Notes under the pieces: model-generated | What the model saw: the letters and a program-made list of their open reading frames with translations, nothing else | Database searches by the model: none | Told to the model about the DNA's origin: nothing | From: Vibrio crassostreae | GTDB lineage: Bacteria > Pseudomonadota > Gammaproteobacteria > Enterobacterales > Vibrionaceae | DNA length: 64,000 nt | Direction of reading: 5' to 3' | Assembly: GCF_024347415.1 (NCBI RefSeq) | Contig: NZ_AP025477.1 | Location: 620,001 to 684,000, forward strand | Shown: positions 7,690 to 17,466 of the stretch, one piece after another | How the letters are laid out: the number at the start of each line of letters is the position of its first letter | Position numbering within the stretch: position 1 is the first letter of the stretch | Translations under genes and position numbers: made by a program

Positions 7690-9045
7690 TTAAGCGATAC
7701 TCTTGACTCTAAAGAGGTCGGTAAATAATTTGCCTATCATCAAAATGATGAGCAGTGTGGTTAACATCAGCAATGGTGTTTGAATCTGATAAACTGGTGT
7801 TAGATTAAGCGCACCAGATGTAAGCACGACTAACAAGTTGATACCCAAGATTCGATGTACCATCAGTTTAGGTGTCGCGAATACTTTCCATATAACAATG
7901 CTGTTGATGAAATAGAACAGCGCCAATTGCCACAATTCAGTCATCATCGGCATGATAAAGATATATTGAAGCAAGATAACTGTGCCCGTACCAATAACAC
8001 CAAAAAACGCGTCCTTAATAACACTTGGCGGCATAGTTGGAAGCATTGAAGAAAATATGCCTGCAATCATCGGGAAGATAAAACCACCCGGCACAGGCAG
8101 GTATATCCAAACCAATAATGACGTGACGAACATCGAGACACCTTGTAAGACTTTTCTCCCATCTTCATTAAGGTGTTGAACAAAAGTACGGTGCTCATGG
8201 TGCCAAGAAACGTTTTTCTTTTCAGTCATCACAAATGGCACATCATCAATCAATAAAGAGTTTGGCGCCATTAACTCCAGTTTTTCCATTTTTTCGGTGA
8301 GAGCCGCCCAATCAAGAGTTTGACTCAGTTCATCCGAGGCAAGTTCAAGCAGACGATCTTGAATATGCGCCATTTCATTGATTCGTAAACGCCATGCGTG
8401 AATATTTTCTTTTAGGTGATAACTGCCAGTGAGCGGTAAATCCAATAGTTGATAGAGCTTTTCAATATTAGCGGTATTGGACTCTAAGGCCTCTATATCA
8501 AGGTTGTCGGTATCGCTCATTGCTGCGATCAGCGTTTCTCTGCTTGTTTCAAATCGTTGTACGAAGTTCTGTTCAGTGTTTACAGGCCAGATCAGACGAT
8601 AAACAATCGAGAAGGTGATAACACCTAATAGAGTTTCTTGTATTCGAAGCACTGCAAAATAGAATGTAATTTGGTTATCGAATCCACCCATGCAAGAGAT
8701 GATTGAGCAAACTGCAAAGCCTATAGAAAAGACATAACCGTATTTTTCATCACTCGACATGAAGATGCATGTACCTAGAAATAAGGTGAAAAACATCAGG
8801 AATAGAAAACGGTCTTGCGAAAACATCGCAATCAAGAAAAAGGCGTAGCCAGTTCCTAACAAGGTGCCCATTAATCGGTTATGGCCTTTGTTTATTGAAT
8901 GAGCAAAGCTCTCGTTAAGTGCCATGACCGAAACCGCAATCGCCGCCCAATAGGGTTTCTCCCATTGAAACCACAACGCAACACAGATAGATATGACAAT
9001 AGCGAGAGCTGCTTTAATGGCTTCTTTGGTTGATGCACTGAACAT
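7690..9045 (-). CDS. FUSC/aromatic-acid exporter family inner-membrane protein (AaeB-like)
   Basis: About 450 residues with two blocks of hydrophobic helices separated by a soluble segment (about residues 165-290), the layout of FUSC/AaeB transporters. It follows the HlyD-like gene directly and with the DUF1656 gene forms an AaeXAB-like efflux unit; in E. coli AaeAB exports p-hydroxybenzoate. I prefer the ATG at 9045 (GGAT 6 bases upstream); an in-frame TTG at 9057 would add four residues. The substrate is not deducible. Confidence 0.87.
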   Translation of the reverse strand: MFSASTKEAIKAALAIVISICVALWFQWEKPYWAAIAVSVMALNESFAHSINKGHNRLMGTLLGTGYAFFLIAMFSQDRFLFLMFFTLFLGTCIFMSSDEKYGYVFSIGFAVCSIISCMGGFDNQITFYFAVLRIQETLLGVITFSIVYRLIWPVNTEQNFVQRFETSRETLIAAMSDTDNLDIEALESNTANIEKLYQLLDLPLTGSYHLKENIHAWRLRINEMAHIQDRLLELASDELSQTLDWAALTEKMEKLELMAPNSLLIDDVPFVMTEKKNVSWHHEHRTFVQHLNEDGRKVLQGVSMFVTSLLVWIYLPVPGGFIFPMIAGIFSSMLPTMPPSVIKDAFFGVIGTGTVILLQYIFIMPMMTELWQLALFYFINSIVIWKVFATPKLMVHRILGINLLVVLTSGALNLTPVYQIQTPLLMLTTLLIILMIGKLFTDLFRVKSIA

Positions 9046-9057
9046 AAAGACATCCAA

Positions 9058-9918
9058 CTATTTGATTATTTTGAGCGAAGCTGTCATGCCAACACGAAGT
9101 TGTAAGTCTTCAGGCACGTTATCGAGCTTTACTTTGATTGGTATGCGTTGAGCAAGGCGAATCCATTGAAAGTTTGGGTTCACGTTAGGAAGAAGGTCAT
9201 TACCAGTGCTGCCGTCTTGTGTTGCAATACCAAACCCAATGCTTTTGATATGACCCTCTAATTGAATATCGTTATGCATCATGAGAGTGACAACAGCTTT
9301 GTCGTTTGGGTCAACATTAACCAGATCAGTTTCTTTGAAATAACCTTCGATCCAGAAACTGTCTTCATCGATCAACGCAACTACCGGTGTATTGGCGACC
9401 ACTTGAGAGCCTTCTCGTAGGTTTAAGTTCGTGATGTAACCGTTTGTTGGCGCGTACACTTTGGTGTATTCAAGATTTAAATGCGCTTCTTCAACGTTGG
9501 CTTTTGCTAGTGCAACGTTAGCGGTGTTTGTCTCAACTGCGTTATTCAGGTTATTCAACGTCAGCACTGGCATTGCGCCAGGCGTTCTCTTTTCTAAGTT
9601 CAACGCGCGTTGCTCTTCGTTTTTAGCTTTTGCTAAGAGCGCGCGAGCCTGTTTCTGTGCCGCCAACGCTTTATTGTAGGCCGCTTGATAAATGCTTGGG
9701 TCGATCTCAAACAGTAAGTCGCCTTTAGCCACCTGTGAGTTGTCCTCAATATGGACTTTAGTCACTTGCCCTGTAACTCGGGGAGTAATTGAAACTATGT
9801 AAGCGCTGACTTGACCATCTCTAGTCCAGGGGGTACTCGAATAAGATTGGTAATAGCTATAAACCACAGAGCTTGCAGCAACGACCAGTAGTAGCGTGAT
9901 GAGATAACGTTTAATCAA
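9058..9918 (-). CDS. HlyD-family periplasmic adaptor subunit (AaeA-like)
   Basis: 286 residues: an N-terminal membrane anchor (YLITLLLVVAASSVVYSY), then the biotinyl-lipoyl-like half motifs (TPWTRDGQVSAYIVSITPRVTGQV and GYITNLNLREGSQV), an alpha-helical hairpin (about 80-150) and a C-terminal beta barrel. These adaptors bridge the inner-membrane transporter and an outer-membrane channel. It sits between the DUF1656 gene and the FUSC gene, all on the reverse strand with tight spacing, so one operon is expected. Confidence 0.9.
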   Translation of the reverse strand: MIKRYLITLLLVVAASSVVYSYYQSYSSTPWTRDGQVSAYIVSITPRVTGQVTKVHIEDNSQVAKGDLLFEIDPSIYQAAYNKALAAQKQARALLAKAKNEEQRALNLEKRTPGAMPVLTLNNLNNAVETNTANVALAKANVEEAHLNLEYTKVYAPTNGYITNLNLREGSQVVANTPVVALIDEDSFWIEGYFKETDLVNVDPNDKAVVTLMMHNDIQLEGHIKSIGFGIATQDGSTGNDLLPNVNPNFQWIRLAQRIPIKVKLDNVPEDLQLRVGMTASLKIIK

Positions 9919-9928
9919 GGTTAGTGCC

Positions 9929-10141
9929 TCAGAAAATGGTAATGAATTGGCCGATAACGCCGACGAAAATCACGATTAGGCTTAATTCGGCAATTGCAGG
10001 AAAAGCGACATATTTATGTAGCCCAAGTTTTGTTGCGATTGAGCCAGTCAGTATCGTCAATACATAAGCTAACGCGATAACCAATAATAAAGGAGGGAAA
10101 TAGATTTCACCCCACACGAGTTCATGCGGCATTGTGTTCAT
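9929..10141 (-). CDS. DUF1656 family small membrane protein (AaeX-like)
   Basis: 70 residues with two hydrophobic helices and the family opening PHELVWGEIYFPPLL. DUF1656 proteins are the usual first gene of AaeXAB-type efflux operons. It ends 10 bases before the adaptor gene start. Its exact biochemical role is unknown in the family. Confidence 0.87.
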   Translation of the reverse strand: MNTMPHELVWGEIYFPPLLLVIALAYVLTILTGSIATKLGLHKYVAFPAIAELSLIVIFVGVIGQFITIF

Positions 10142-10339
10142 GGGTTTGTCTCTATCGTTTTGAGAAGGTAACGATAACGGAAGTAGTTCAATGTTAATAA
10201 TCGTATATAGAGGACCAGATCCATCAAAAGTAAGTAAATTTGGGTATATACTAGAGAGTAAGGTTGTAAACGGGTAAAAGAGTAATCGCTATCTCTTACT
10301 CTGAATTCAATGAATTATTAAGAAACGAAGCACATCAAC
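10142..10339. promoter_or_regulatory. divergent promoter region, efflux operon / LysR regulator
   Basis: 198 bases between divergent start codons. The layout (LysR gene transcribed away from the operon it probably controls) predicts LysR-type operators here; near-repeated TATATA-containing segments (about 10202 and 10243) are candidates, but no clear T-N11-A pair stands out. Confidence 0.5.
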
Positions 10340-11254
10340 ATGAATTTTAGTATTGAACAACTTCTCGCGTTTGTGACTGTCTATGAACAGCTTTCGTTCA
10401 GTAAAGCCGCGATAAAGCTCAATAAACACAGAACGACCGTGGGTCAGGTGATTACAAACTTGGAAGATCATCTGGCGGTGAATCTTTTTGAAAGAGTCGG
10501 GCGCTCTGTTGAACCAACAGAGGACGGGCACCTCCTTTATCACTACGCAAAACAGACGATTGAGCAAGCACGTACTTTTGATAAGGTGGCGTTGAGCCTT
10601 TCTTATGGTGGGTTAGAGAAAATAACAATCGCGTATTCTAGTTTCGTTCCTCAACGTGTGTTGGTCGATATACGTAAACGACTCAAGCACGATTTCCCAA
10701 TGATGCGAGTGAACTTTCTGGTTAGGAATAAGAACGAAATTAAACAAGGAATACAAAGTGGGGAATATCACTTTGGACTTGTGAATGCTCACAATAGCCG
10801 GGCGATGCATAGTTTTGATTCTACTTTCCTTGGGCATTTTGAGTTCTACCCATTCGGACAGAAAGGGGGAGAACTCTCACATATCGATAAAGACGAAGTA
10901 TTAGTCGCACTAAGGAACTCTAAACAGTTCGTATTGAAGTCTCTGATTGACGAAGGTATGTCTGAAAAGATTATCGTGAGCTCTGACTATGAAGAGATTG
11001 ATCAGCTTTCGCTAATGATCAAAATGCTTGAAGAGGGTTTTGGGTGGGCACTTCTTCCTAAGGCATTTTTTACCGCCTCTGAATTTTCAAAACATTCAAT
11101 AGAGCCCATTCACTCTGCGCAAATGGTGGAAGGATTCAAATTTGGATTTGCATTGTGGTGCCCGCACTCAAAACAAGTCAGTGGTATCAAAGGCTCTTTG
11201 GTGTCTGTCATTAAGGAGTACCGTGAGCAACTTATTCATAGTCTTAAGCCGTGA
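10340..11254 (+). CDS. LysR-family transcriptional regulator (AaeR-like position)
   Basis: 304 residues. The N-terminal winged helix-turn-helix (residues about 3-62) has the LysR pattern QLLAFVTVYEQLSFSKAA and NLEDHLAVNLFERVGR; the rest is the periplasmic-binding-like effector domain. It is divergent from the DUF1656-HlyD-FUSC operon, so it is probably its activator, responding to an aromatic or weak-acid ligand by analogy with AaeR. Ligand and regulon are inference. Confidence 0.88.
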   Translation: MNFSIEQLLAFVTVYEQLSFSKAAIKLNKHRTTVGQVITNLEDHLAVNLFERVGRSVEPTEDGHLLYHYAKQTIEQARTFDKVALSLSYGGLEKITIAYSSFVPQRVLVDIRKRLKHDFPMMRVNFLVRNKNEIKQGIQSGEYHFGLVNAHNSRAMHSFDSTFLGHFEFYPFGQKGGELSHIDKDEVLVALRNSKQFVLKSLIDEGMSEKIIVSSDYEEIDQLSLMIKMLEEGFGWALLPKAFFTASEFSKHSIEPIHSAQMVEGFKFGFALWCPHSKQVSGIKGSLVSVIKEYREQLIHSLKP

Positions 11255-11267
11255 AAATTTGAGATAT

Positions 11268-11303
11268 TAAAAAGGCGCTAATTATTCATTAGCGCCTTTT
11301 TAG
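11268..11303. terminator. bidirectional terminator between LysR and PhnA-like genes
   Basis: AAAAAGGCGCTAA TTATTCA TTAGCGCCTTTTT, a symmetrical stem between two convergent genes. Confidence 0.9.
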
Positions 11304-11326
11304 ATTTTGTTCAGCTTAAAGAAGAA

Positions 11327-11884
11327 TTACTTCTTGCGGCAGAACTCAGCGATTACGTACATTGATTGACCGCCGTTTGTTTTACCAGAAACAAGCTTAG
11401 GATCGTCACCAACGCTGATACCACGGATAACAGTACCTTGCTTAATCACTTGGTTAGTACCTTTGATTGGCAGGTCTTTGATTACTGTTACGTCGTCACC
11501 TTTCTTAAGTTCAACGCCGTTCACGTCAAGAGGTTTGTCATCAGCAGACATACCGATTTGTGCCCAAACTGACGTTTCTTCTTCAAGGTACATCATGTCT
11601 AGCGCGTCTTGAGCCCAGCTTTCTGTGTTCAGACGAGTAAGTTGACGCCATGCAGTTACTTGAACTGGCGCTTCTTGACTCCACATGCTGTCAGTCAGAC
11701 AACGCCAGTGGTTGATATCTTTAGGGTCGTCAATCTCACCAAGACATTTGTCACATACCATGATGCCGTGATCCACTGTTACGTGGCTGTGTGGCGGCAC
11801 TGCGTATGCAGTAAGAGAAGAATCAGAACCACATAGTTCACATTTAGATTGGCAGCGTTCTAGCATAGTAGCTTCAGAAGACAT
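11327..11884 (-). CDS. PhnA/YjdM domain protein
   Basis: 185 residues. An N-terminal zinc-ribbon-like part (CQSKCELCGS and CDKCLGEI) is followed by the C-terminal PhnA domain (DVNGVELKKGDDVTVIKDLPIKG, ending MYVIAEFCRKK). The old name 'alkylphosphonate utilisation protein' is misleading; the family has no proven role in phosphonate use. The alternative start MLERCQ, six codons in, cannot be excluded. Monocistronic. Confidence 0.85.
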   Translation of the reverse strand: MSSEATMLERCQSKCELCGSDSSLTAYAVPPHSHVTVDHGIMVCDKCLGEIDDPKDINHWRCLTDSMWSQEAPVQVTAWRQLTRLNTESWAQDALDMMYLEEETSVWAQIGMSADDKPLDVNGVELKKGDDVTVIKDLPIKGTNQVIKQGTVIRGISVGDDPKLVSGKTNGGQSMYVIAEFCRKK

Positions 11885-12057
11885 AATGGACTCACATTTA
11901 TTAGGTATTAAATTACGGGGCTATTATCCACTTTATTTACAATAAAGAAAGAGGTCGTACGGTATTCTGTCTTGATTAATTTTAGCTGAGATCAACCATT
12001 TGTGTTTTAAAGTTTTATGCAAACGGTTAACTAGGGGACTTGTTCGAACGACAGAGA

Positions 12058-12088
12058 CAAAAATGCCAGCGGCTAGGCTGGCATTTGG
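12058..12088 (-). terminator. rho-independent terminator of the fadL-volA unit
   Basis: AAATGCCAGC CGGCTA GCTGGCATTT-type stem; on the reverse strand it is followed by TTTTTGTC, 25 bases after the volA stop. Confidence 0.85.
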
Positions 12089-12112
12089 TTAAATTAAATT
12101 TTGCTCATGCGC

Positions 12113-14617
12113 TTACTTACTCGCATCTAACAAGCCAGCGGTTACGGTTGCAATGCCAGTACCTTGCGACAAGGTAAATTGTACAATTTGTGAGGTCATT
12201 TCTGCGTTGGCTGCTGCATCACCAGCATTTTGCTGAGAAATTACAGTGGAGTGGTCTGCTTCTGAAGATGCTTTGTCAAAATACGAAGCCAGCTTGTCTC
12301 CCGAAGAGTCCAGTGCAGTATTAACCAAGGATAACTTTTTAAACAGGGGTTCGGTACCTGCTGTTGGAAACTCAGCGACCGAGTTTGGTATCGTTTCGTC
12401 ACCATTCGCTTGAATACCAAGCACAGGTCCCGTAGTTGTAGATGCAATATTATATGGGTCAACGTTATCTAGAACTGTTTGCGCAGCATAAGTGAATGAA
12501 GTAAGGGTCGAATCGATTGTCGCTTTGACTGCTTTGTCTGAGGCTGAAGCACTATCACTACTTAGGGCTGTGTAGTATTCATTAAAGCAATCACCACCTG
12601 ACTTACTGACTGGCACACAGTTACTTACATAATGTGCTTGGTACTCGGTTACACTTGATAGGCTCACGGTGTGCTTAATCTCAGGAGAAAACGAGCCTGA
12701 CTTAAGCAAGAAAGGTGCAATGCCACCACCTGGGTTAGCAAGTGTTGCACTTGTATAACTAAACATAGAATCAATCGCAGGGTTCAACGAACTGTTACCA
12801 ACGGTATAAGAGCTGATACCTGTAATCGCCCCGATAGAATGCCCAAATAGAGACACATTCGTTTTGTCGAGGTTACTAAATGCTGCATTAGTAGCAAAAT
12901 TTAACGCAAAACGAACTCCAAGACCATCAATGGCGCTCTGACGGATGTTATCTCGTGCAACAGGTAAATACTCAAGATTCATGTATACAGTAGGTGTTGT
13001 TGGTGTCGTAACAACATCTGCACTTAGTGCGCGTTGACCGTGAAGTGGTTGGTCGATAGCAATAATTGCATAGGGTTTGTATGGTGCTGCTCCAGTAAGT
13101 GCGCCGCCAATATGCTGCATCGCAAAAGCATAAGCACTCTCTTTGATGCTAGTGATACCGTGTTGGTACTGTAAAATTGGTAAACTGCTGTCGATAGCTG
13201 CTCCTTCAGGTACAAACATAACGAATGGCACTGACTTTGCTGCTCGAATTTGCGGTACAGCGCTGTATTTCGTCATAACTCTAGCGCTATCCAATTGCTC
13301 TCCGCTTGCAAGAGTTAACTTTTCTCCAATGAGTAATTGTTGGTACTCTGCTTGATAGAGTTGAGTAGCAGGCTCTGTGATCCCTAAACCTGCCAGCTGT
13401 GTAGCAATAGCTGTTTTGTCCGAGTCACTTCCTGAGCTGAGTACATTCAAGATAGTTAAAACACTAGGCATCGCACTGCGCCAAGGCGTTGTTTTCCACG
13501 CATTGTTAGTTAACGAATCTGACAGGAAGTACGGTAATTCAACTGTTCCTCGATACACTTGAATAGAAGCTGCTGCTGGTGTTGAAAAGTTAGTGTTATA
13601 ACCCGCAGCTAATTGTGTTGCAGCATCGTCACCAAATGCACTCTTAAACATCGCGTCAGCTTGTACAGCTGTAGCAAAATCCTGTTTCGTTCCATCAACT
13701 GTAAATGTATACAGATTATCAAGATCAGCTTCCGAAATACTATTTGGATTCGCTAGGTTCTTCCATATATCAGACGGGGTAACTGCGGGGCTAACTGTTT
13801 GTGCAATTGCAGCTTTGGTCCCGTTCATAACGTTACCTGCCGACGCCGTAGTAAACCAAGATGAGTATATGATTTCATCTGAGCTTGATACAGAACCATA
13901 GCCAGCGAACAACGCTTCAACTTGATGGATGATTTTCTGTGGTAAATCGAGCGAGCCTGCTTGGTCAATATCTTTCGTTTTTAAAGATGCGTAAGAGCTT
14001 GATGTTCCAAGTGGTTCATCTGCGCTATCAACAATTGAGTCAGTTAATGCATAGATGTAGTCAGAGCTAGGATCTAAACCTTTAAGAGGTAAAACTTGTA
14101 TGGTCTTAAAATCGCTAGATGCCACTAAGTAGTCAACTCCAGCAGTTAGAGCAGTAAAGTTAGACATGACACCGGTGCTCAGGTCAACATCCACTTTAGC
14201 AACTTTTACACCGGCATTTAGGTGCGCGCTAAACGGTGTCGTACCCATCATCACGACATCATTCTTCAGCGTCCTATCACTTGGAAGATTCACATTGATA
14301 GTGAACGGCATGATAGTACTCCAACCATCAGCTTCACCCATGGCTACTTTTGGATCATTCAAGAGTCCCGTTGAATTTGCATCTAACGGAATATTTAGAG
14401 TGTGATCGTTGGTATCGAACAAGAAAAACGAAGGAAGAGGAACATCCGCTTCATTACCTAGAAGAGTGAAGCTAATTTTTGAACTTCTAGCTAATGATTG
14501 GTTGATTGCATCTGAATAAGGTGCCGCTGTTGAATCACCAGAGCTTTCACTATTGTCCCCACAGCCCGCAACTAGTAATGCTGAGCATACGAGAGATAAA
14601 GAAAATTTGTTGTTCAT
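12113..14617 (-). CDS. volA: VolA/Pla-1 family surface lipoprotein lysophospholipase
   Basis: 834 residues. A type II signal peptide ends in the lipobox LLVAGC (Cys19) followed by Ser/Asp-rich sequence. The C-terminal alpha/beta-hydrolase half carries the nucleophile elbow GHSIG (about residue 597) and an N-terminal 'virulence factor lipase' domain precedes it. In V. cholerae, VolA is an outer-membrane surface lipase that cleaves lysophosphatidylcholine and passes the fatty acid to FadL. The fadL gene lies immediately upstream on the same strand (18 bases apart), which reproduces that pairing and supports the call. Confidence 0.92.
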   Translation of the reverse strand: MNNKFSLSLVCSALLVAGCGDNSESSGDSTAAPYSDAINQSLARSSKISFTLLGNEADVPLPSFFLFDTNDHTLNIPLDANSTGLLNDPKVAMGEADGWSTIMPFTINVNLPSDRTLKNDVVMMGTTPFSAHLNAGVKVAKVDVDLSTGVMSNFTALTAGVDYLVASSDFKTIQVLPLKGLDPSSDYIYALTDSIVDSADEPLGTSSSYASLKTKDIDQAGSLDLPQKIIHQVEALFAGYGSVSSSDEIIYSSWFTTASAGNVMNGTKAAIAQTVSPAVTPSDIWKNLANPNSISEADLDNLYTFTVDGTKQDFATAVQADAMFKSAFGDDAATQLAAGYNTNFSTPAAASIQVYRGTVELPYFLSDSLTNNAWKTTPWRSAMPSVLTILNVLSSGSDSDKTAIATQLAGLGITEPATQLYQAEYQQLLIGEKLTLASGEQLDSARVMTKYSAVPQIRAAKSVPFVMFVPEGAAIDSSLPILQYQHGITSIKESAYAFAMQHIGGALTGAAPYKPYAIIAIDQPLHGQRALSADVVTTPTTPTVYMNLEYLPVARDNIRQSAIDGLGVRFALNFATNAAFSNLDKTNVSLFGHSIGAITGISSYTVGNSSLNPAIDSMFSYTSATLANPGGGIAPFLLKSGSFSPEIKHTVSLSSVTEYQAHYVSNCVPVSKSGGDCFNEYYTALSSDSASASDKAVKATIDSTLTSFTYAAQTVLDNVDPYNIASTTTGPVLGIQANGDETIPNSVAEFPTAGTEPLFKKLSLVNTALDSSGDKLASYFDKASSEADHSTVISQQNAGDAAANAEMTSQIVQFTLSQGTGIATVTAGLLDASK

Positions 14618-14635
14618 GTAATTATTCCCGTACGG

Positions 14636-15889
14636 TTAGTTGAAGGTGTAGTTAAGTTGTATCGCTGAAAGGTAAGCAACGCCTTCAGCATCAAATGTAA
14701 GCTTTTGTCCCGCCGCATCAGTTTCGGTAAACGAACCGCTTTCACTTTGTACGAGTGCAAATGCAGCATCGACAGTCATATTCTCTGAAATAGAATAGGT
14801 GAGGCCTGCTGAATACCACATACGATCGCTGTCTGGAATGCTTAATGTCGCTTCACCAGCTTGCTCGTCATACGCTAGACCCGCTCGTACCGTCCAATTT
14901 TGATTAACCATGTAGGTTGCACCTACAGACCATCTTTGATTGTCTTCGTAATGTTCGGTTTTTAAGAAACATTCATTGTTTTTACAATCTGAACTAGTGG
15001 CTTTTAACTCTTTGAACTTACTCCACTTAGTTAACTGCCAACCATAGTGTATTGCCCAAGCATCGTTAAGTTGATGAAAAGCAGATAATTCGAAGATATC
15101 GGGCAGTTCAATTTCTAGGCGCCCTGTGGTTTTACCAGGAGCGCCGTTTTCCATTTTTAGACTTGTGTAATCAGTGAACTCACCGTCATCAAAGTCGAGT
15201 TCAACGGATGATCGGTAACCAAATCCAAAACGGTTGTACTCATTCAGTTCATATAACGCGCCCACATTCCAACCAAAAGCAAAAGTCTCACCAGTCATCG
15301 AGATTAGTTTGTCACTTGGTGAGCCACCAACAGGAAGGCTGCCTTTGTGTCTGTTGAGCTCGGCCTCTGCATAAACAAAGTTAACGCCAGCTCCTACACT
15401 AAAACTATCGTTAACTCTGTACGCGATATTTGGATTTAAGTTGACTGAAATTAGTGATGTGTCACCTGCCAAATCACCTGCATAAATATCATCTGGGTAA
15501 TCAGTGGCTACTCCGTAAGTCGTGAACATGCCAATTCCCCAAGCCCATTTGTCGTTGATAGGACTAATGTAATAAGCAGCAGGGACAATTTGTAAAGGAG
15601 CGACATCTGATGATTTTTGGTTGAAGTCGCTGTCATTGATTTTGGTTTGAGTAACGTCTACCTCGGGATCAACGATAGAAACCGCGCCTGAAAATTGGGC
15701 TGTATCAAATAGGGTCATTGCGGCGGGGTTTCTCGCTAGTACACTCGCGTTATCGGCTACAGCGCCTTCACCTGAGAATGCGCGACCAAGACCTGAAGCA
15801 GAATGCTCAGCAACTTGGAAGCCAGCCGCAAGTGAATTGCACGCAAATAGCACAGAAAGTGAAACGAGAGAGCGTTGTATTGTTTTCAT
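14636..15889 (-). CDS. fadL: FadL-family outer-membrane long-chain fatty acid transporter
   Basis: 417 residues from the ATG at 15889, which follows a perfect AGGAGG; the longer frame to 15979 would run through this ribosome site. A signal peptide ends SLAAG, the mature N-terminus FQVAEHSASGLGRAFSG and the NPAAMTLFD segment are FadL hallmarks, and the C-terminus ends in an aromatic beta-strand (IQLNYTFN). It imports the fatty acids released by VolA, encoded next in the same operon. Confidence 0.93.
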   Translation of the reverse strand: MKTIQRSLVSLSVLFACNSLAAGFQVAEHSASGLGRAFSGEGAVADNASVLARNPAAMTLFDTAQFSGAVSIVDPEVDVTQTKINDSDFNQKSSDVAPLQIVPAAYYISPINDKWAWGIGMFTTYGVATDYPDDIYAGDLAGDTSLISVNLNPNIAYRVNDSFSVGAGVNFVYAEAELNRHKGSLPVGGSPSDKLISMTGETFAFGWNVGALYELNEYNRFGFGYRSSVELDFDDGEFTDYTSLKMENGAPGKTTGRLEIELPDIFELSAFHQLNDAWAIHYGWQLTKWSKFKELKATSSDCKNNECFLKTEHYEDNQRWSVGATYMVNQNWTVRAGLAYDEQAGEATLSIPDSDRMWYSAGLTYSISENMTVDAAFALVQSESGSFTETDAAGQKLTFDAEGVAYLSAIQLNYTFN

Positions 15890-16246
15890 CCTTGACCCTC
15901 CTAGGGCATCGAATTTCATTATTATCGTTTGAAAACACACTGAGCATTGTTGGTGTTGAAGCTCTAATGTAAACAGCATGTTAAATTCATGTTTTATATA
16001 AAGTCAAAGAAATAGTTGCTATTTTGTGAGGTTATATTTTCGAGGGGCGGCACTTTAACACTAATAATATAATTACAATCAATAGTTTATTTGTGGTTGG
16101 AGGTGTGACCAGAATGTTTATGTTAGCTATTGGTACAAATAGTGTTCAATAGCTCAATATGTAACAACTTTGTTTATGTTTACCGCCGATCGCTAAATCG
16201 GCATAATATCGACACTCGTTAGAAGTCATTAAATTGGAATTTAAGT
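15890..16246. promoter_or_regulatory. divergent promoter region fadL / M50 protease, with FadR-like half site
   Basis: 357 gene-free bases. At about 16097-16115 the sequence GGAGGTGTGACCAGAAT resembles a degenerate FadR operator (CTGGTCNGACCAG type): the GACCAG half is intact and the other half is poor. It is about 210 bases from the fadL start, so a role is uncertain. No other structure seen. Confidence 0.35.
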
Positions 16247-17329
16247 TTGGAATTACTCGCGATAGAGTTTCTTGGTAAACCACTTCGATTAGAAGGGGCA
16301 ATGGCAGGGTGGCAACAGTTGTATTGGGACAACACTCTGGTATCTCAATTAGATGCGACCACAGACCAAGAAGACGAACGAACACACGAATTTGCACTAC
16401 GTGCTGGAGAAGAAACGTTGCAGTGTCACGTTGAGTCGACCGTTCAGTGGCAACCGTTTGAGATGACGTATAAAGCATCGGTTAATGGCCAAACTATTAC
16501 CGAAGGCAATCGAAATACCAAAGATATCGAGCAACAAACCCCTGTTGTTGCTCCTAAACCAGAGAAGCGTTTTAGCTTAATTGGGTTGGTGTCGCTTGGC
16601 ATGAAAGCGCTGAAAAGCGCTAAGCTAATTAAGGTCGTTCTTGCTTCTGCGAGTTTAGCGGCTTACTCATGGTTGTTTTCAATTCAGTTCGCGCTTGCCT
16701 TGATCGCTTGTCTTATGTTCCATGAGTACGGTCATATCAGAGCGATGAAATACTTTGGCATGAAGACCAAAGGCATCTATTTGATACCATTTCTTGGTGG
16801 TTTGGCGTTATCCGATGAAAAGATTAATACGCGCTGGCAAGATGTGGTTATCTCAATCATGGGGCCATTGTTTGGCTTGATATTGTCGTTGATATTTATG
16901 GTGTTGTACTGGGCGACTGGCGAGATGTTTTTTGCTGGGCTTGCGGTATTTAATGCCTTGTTAAACCTGTTCAATCTACTGCCGATTTTGCCTCTTGATG
17001 GCGGTCATGTTCTTAAAAGTATCAGTTTCTCGATGAACAGTGTGCTTGGCATTGTATTGTGTGTCGCGGCAGCTGTTGCTGGCGTGGTATTGAGTTATCA
17101 ATTGAATTTAACCCTGTTTGGTTTCTTATTGATCATGGGCAGTGTTGAAATACTGTTCGAATGGAAAGGGCGTCATCACAGTCATTTGTTGCCGTTAGAC
17201 AAATACGGTCAAGTCGTGTCGTTCGTTTGGTATGTGGGTTTAGTGAGCAGTTTGATCGGTGTTATCTGGTATTTTGCATCGACAGGTGATCAGCTATTGA
17301 GCCTACCTTTACAAATTCTTGGTACTTGA
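16247..17329 (+). CDS. M50-family intramembrane site-2 metalloprotease
   Basis: 360 residues. After a soluble N-terminal part (about 1-120) come about six membrane helices with the zinc motif HEYGH (159-163) in the first and LPLDGGH (about 249-255) supplying the third ligand, as in site-2 proteases. The start appears to be TTG at 16247 (no in-frame ATG before residue 19, and a stop lies 27 bases upstream); TTGGAAT about 9 bases before it may act as ribosome site. The substrate is unknown; the N-terminal domain is unlike RseP PDZ domains. Confidence 0.85.
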   Translation: MELLAIEFLGKPLRLEGAMAGWQQLYWDNTLVSQLDATTDQEDERTHEFALRAGEETLQCHVESTVQWQPFEMTYKASVNGQTITEGNRNTKDIEQQTPVVAPKPEKRFSLIGLVSLGMKALKSAKLIKVVLASASLAAYSWLFSIQFALALIACLMFHEYGHIRAMKYFGMKTKGIYLIPFLGGLALSDEKINTRWQDVVISIMGPLFGLILSLIFMVLYWATGEMFFAGLAVFNALLNLFNLLPILPLDGGHVLKSISFSMNSVLGIVLCVAAAVAGVVLSYQLNLTLFGFLLIMGSVEILFEWKGRHHSHLLPLDKYGQVVSFVWYVGLVSSLIGVIWYFASTGDQLLSLPLQILGT

Positions 17330-17398
17330 CCAGTGAGTTTCTGTTGTTGGATTCATTTAGCTGCATAGTGCACTTGAACTGTTAGTTAGCAAGAAACT

Positions 17399-17434
17399 AA
17401 AAATGCCCTAACCAATATGGATAGGGCATTTTTG
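17399..17434. terminator. bidirectional terminator between M50 and M48 protease genes
   Basis: AAATGCCCTA ACCAATATGGA TAGGGCATTTTT: a strong stem between convergent genes. Confidence 0.9.
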
Positions 17435-17466
17435 TAGATACACCAACTAAGCGATTCTAACTTAGA

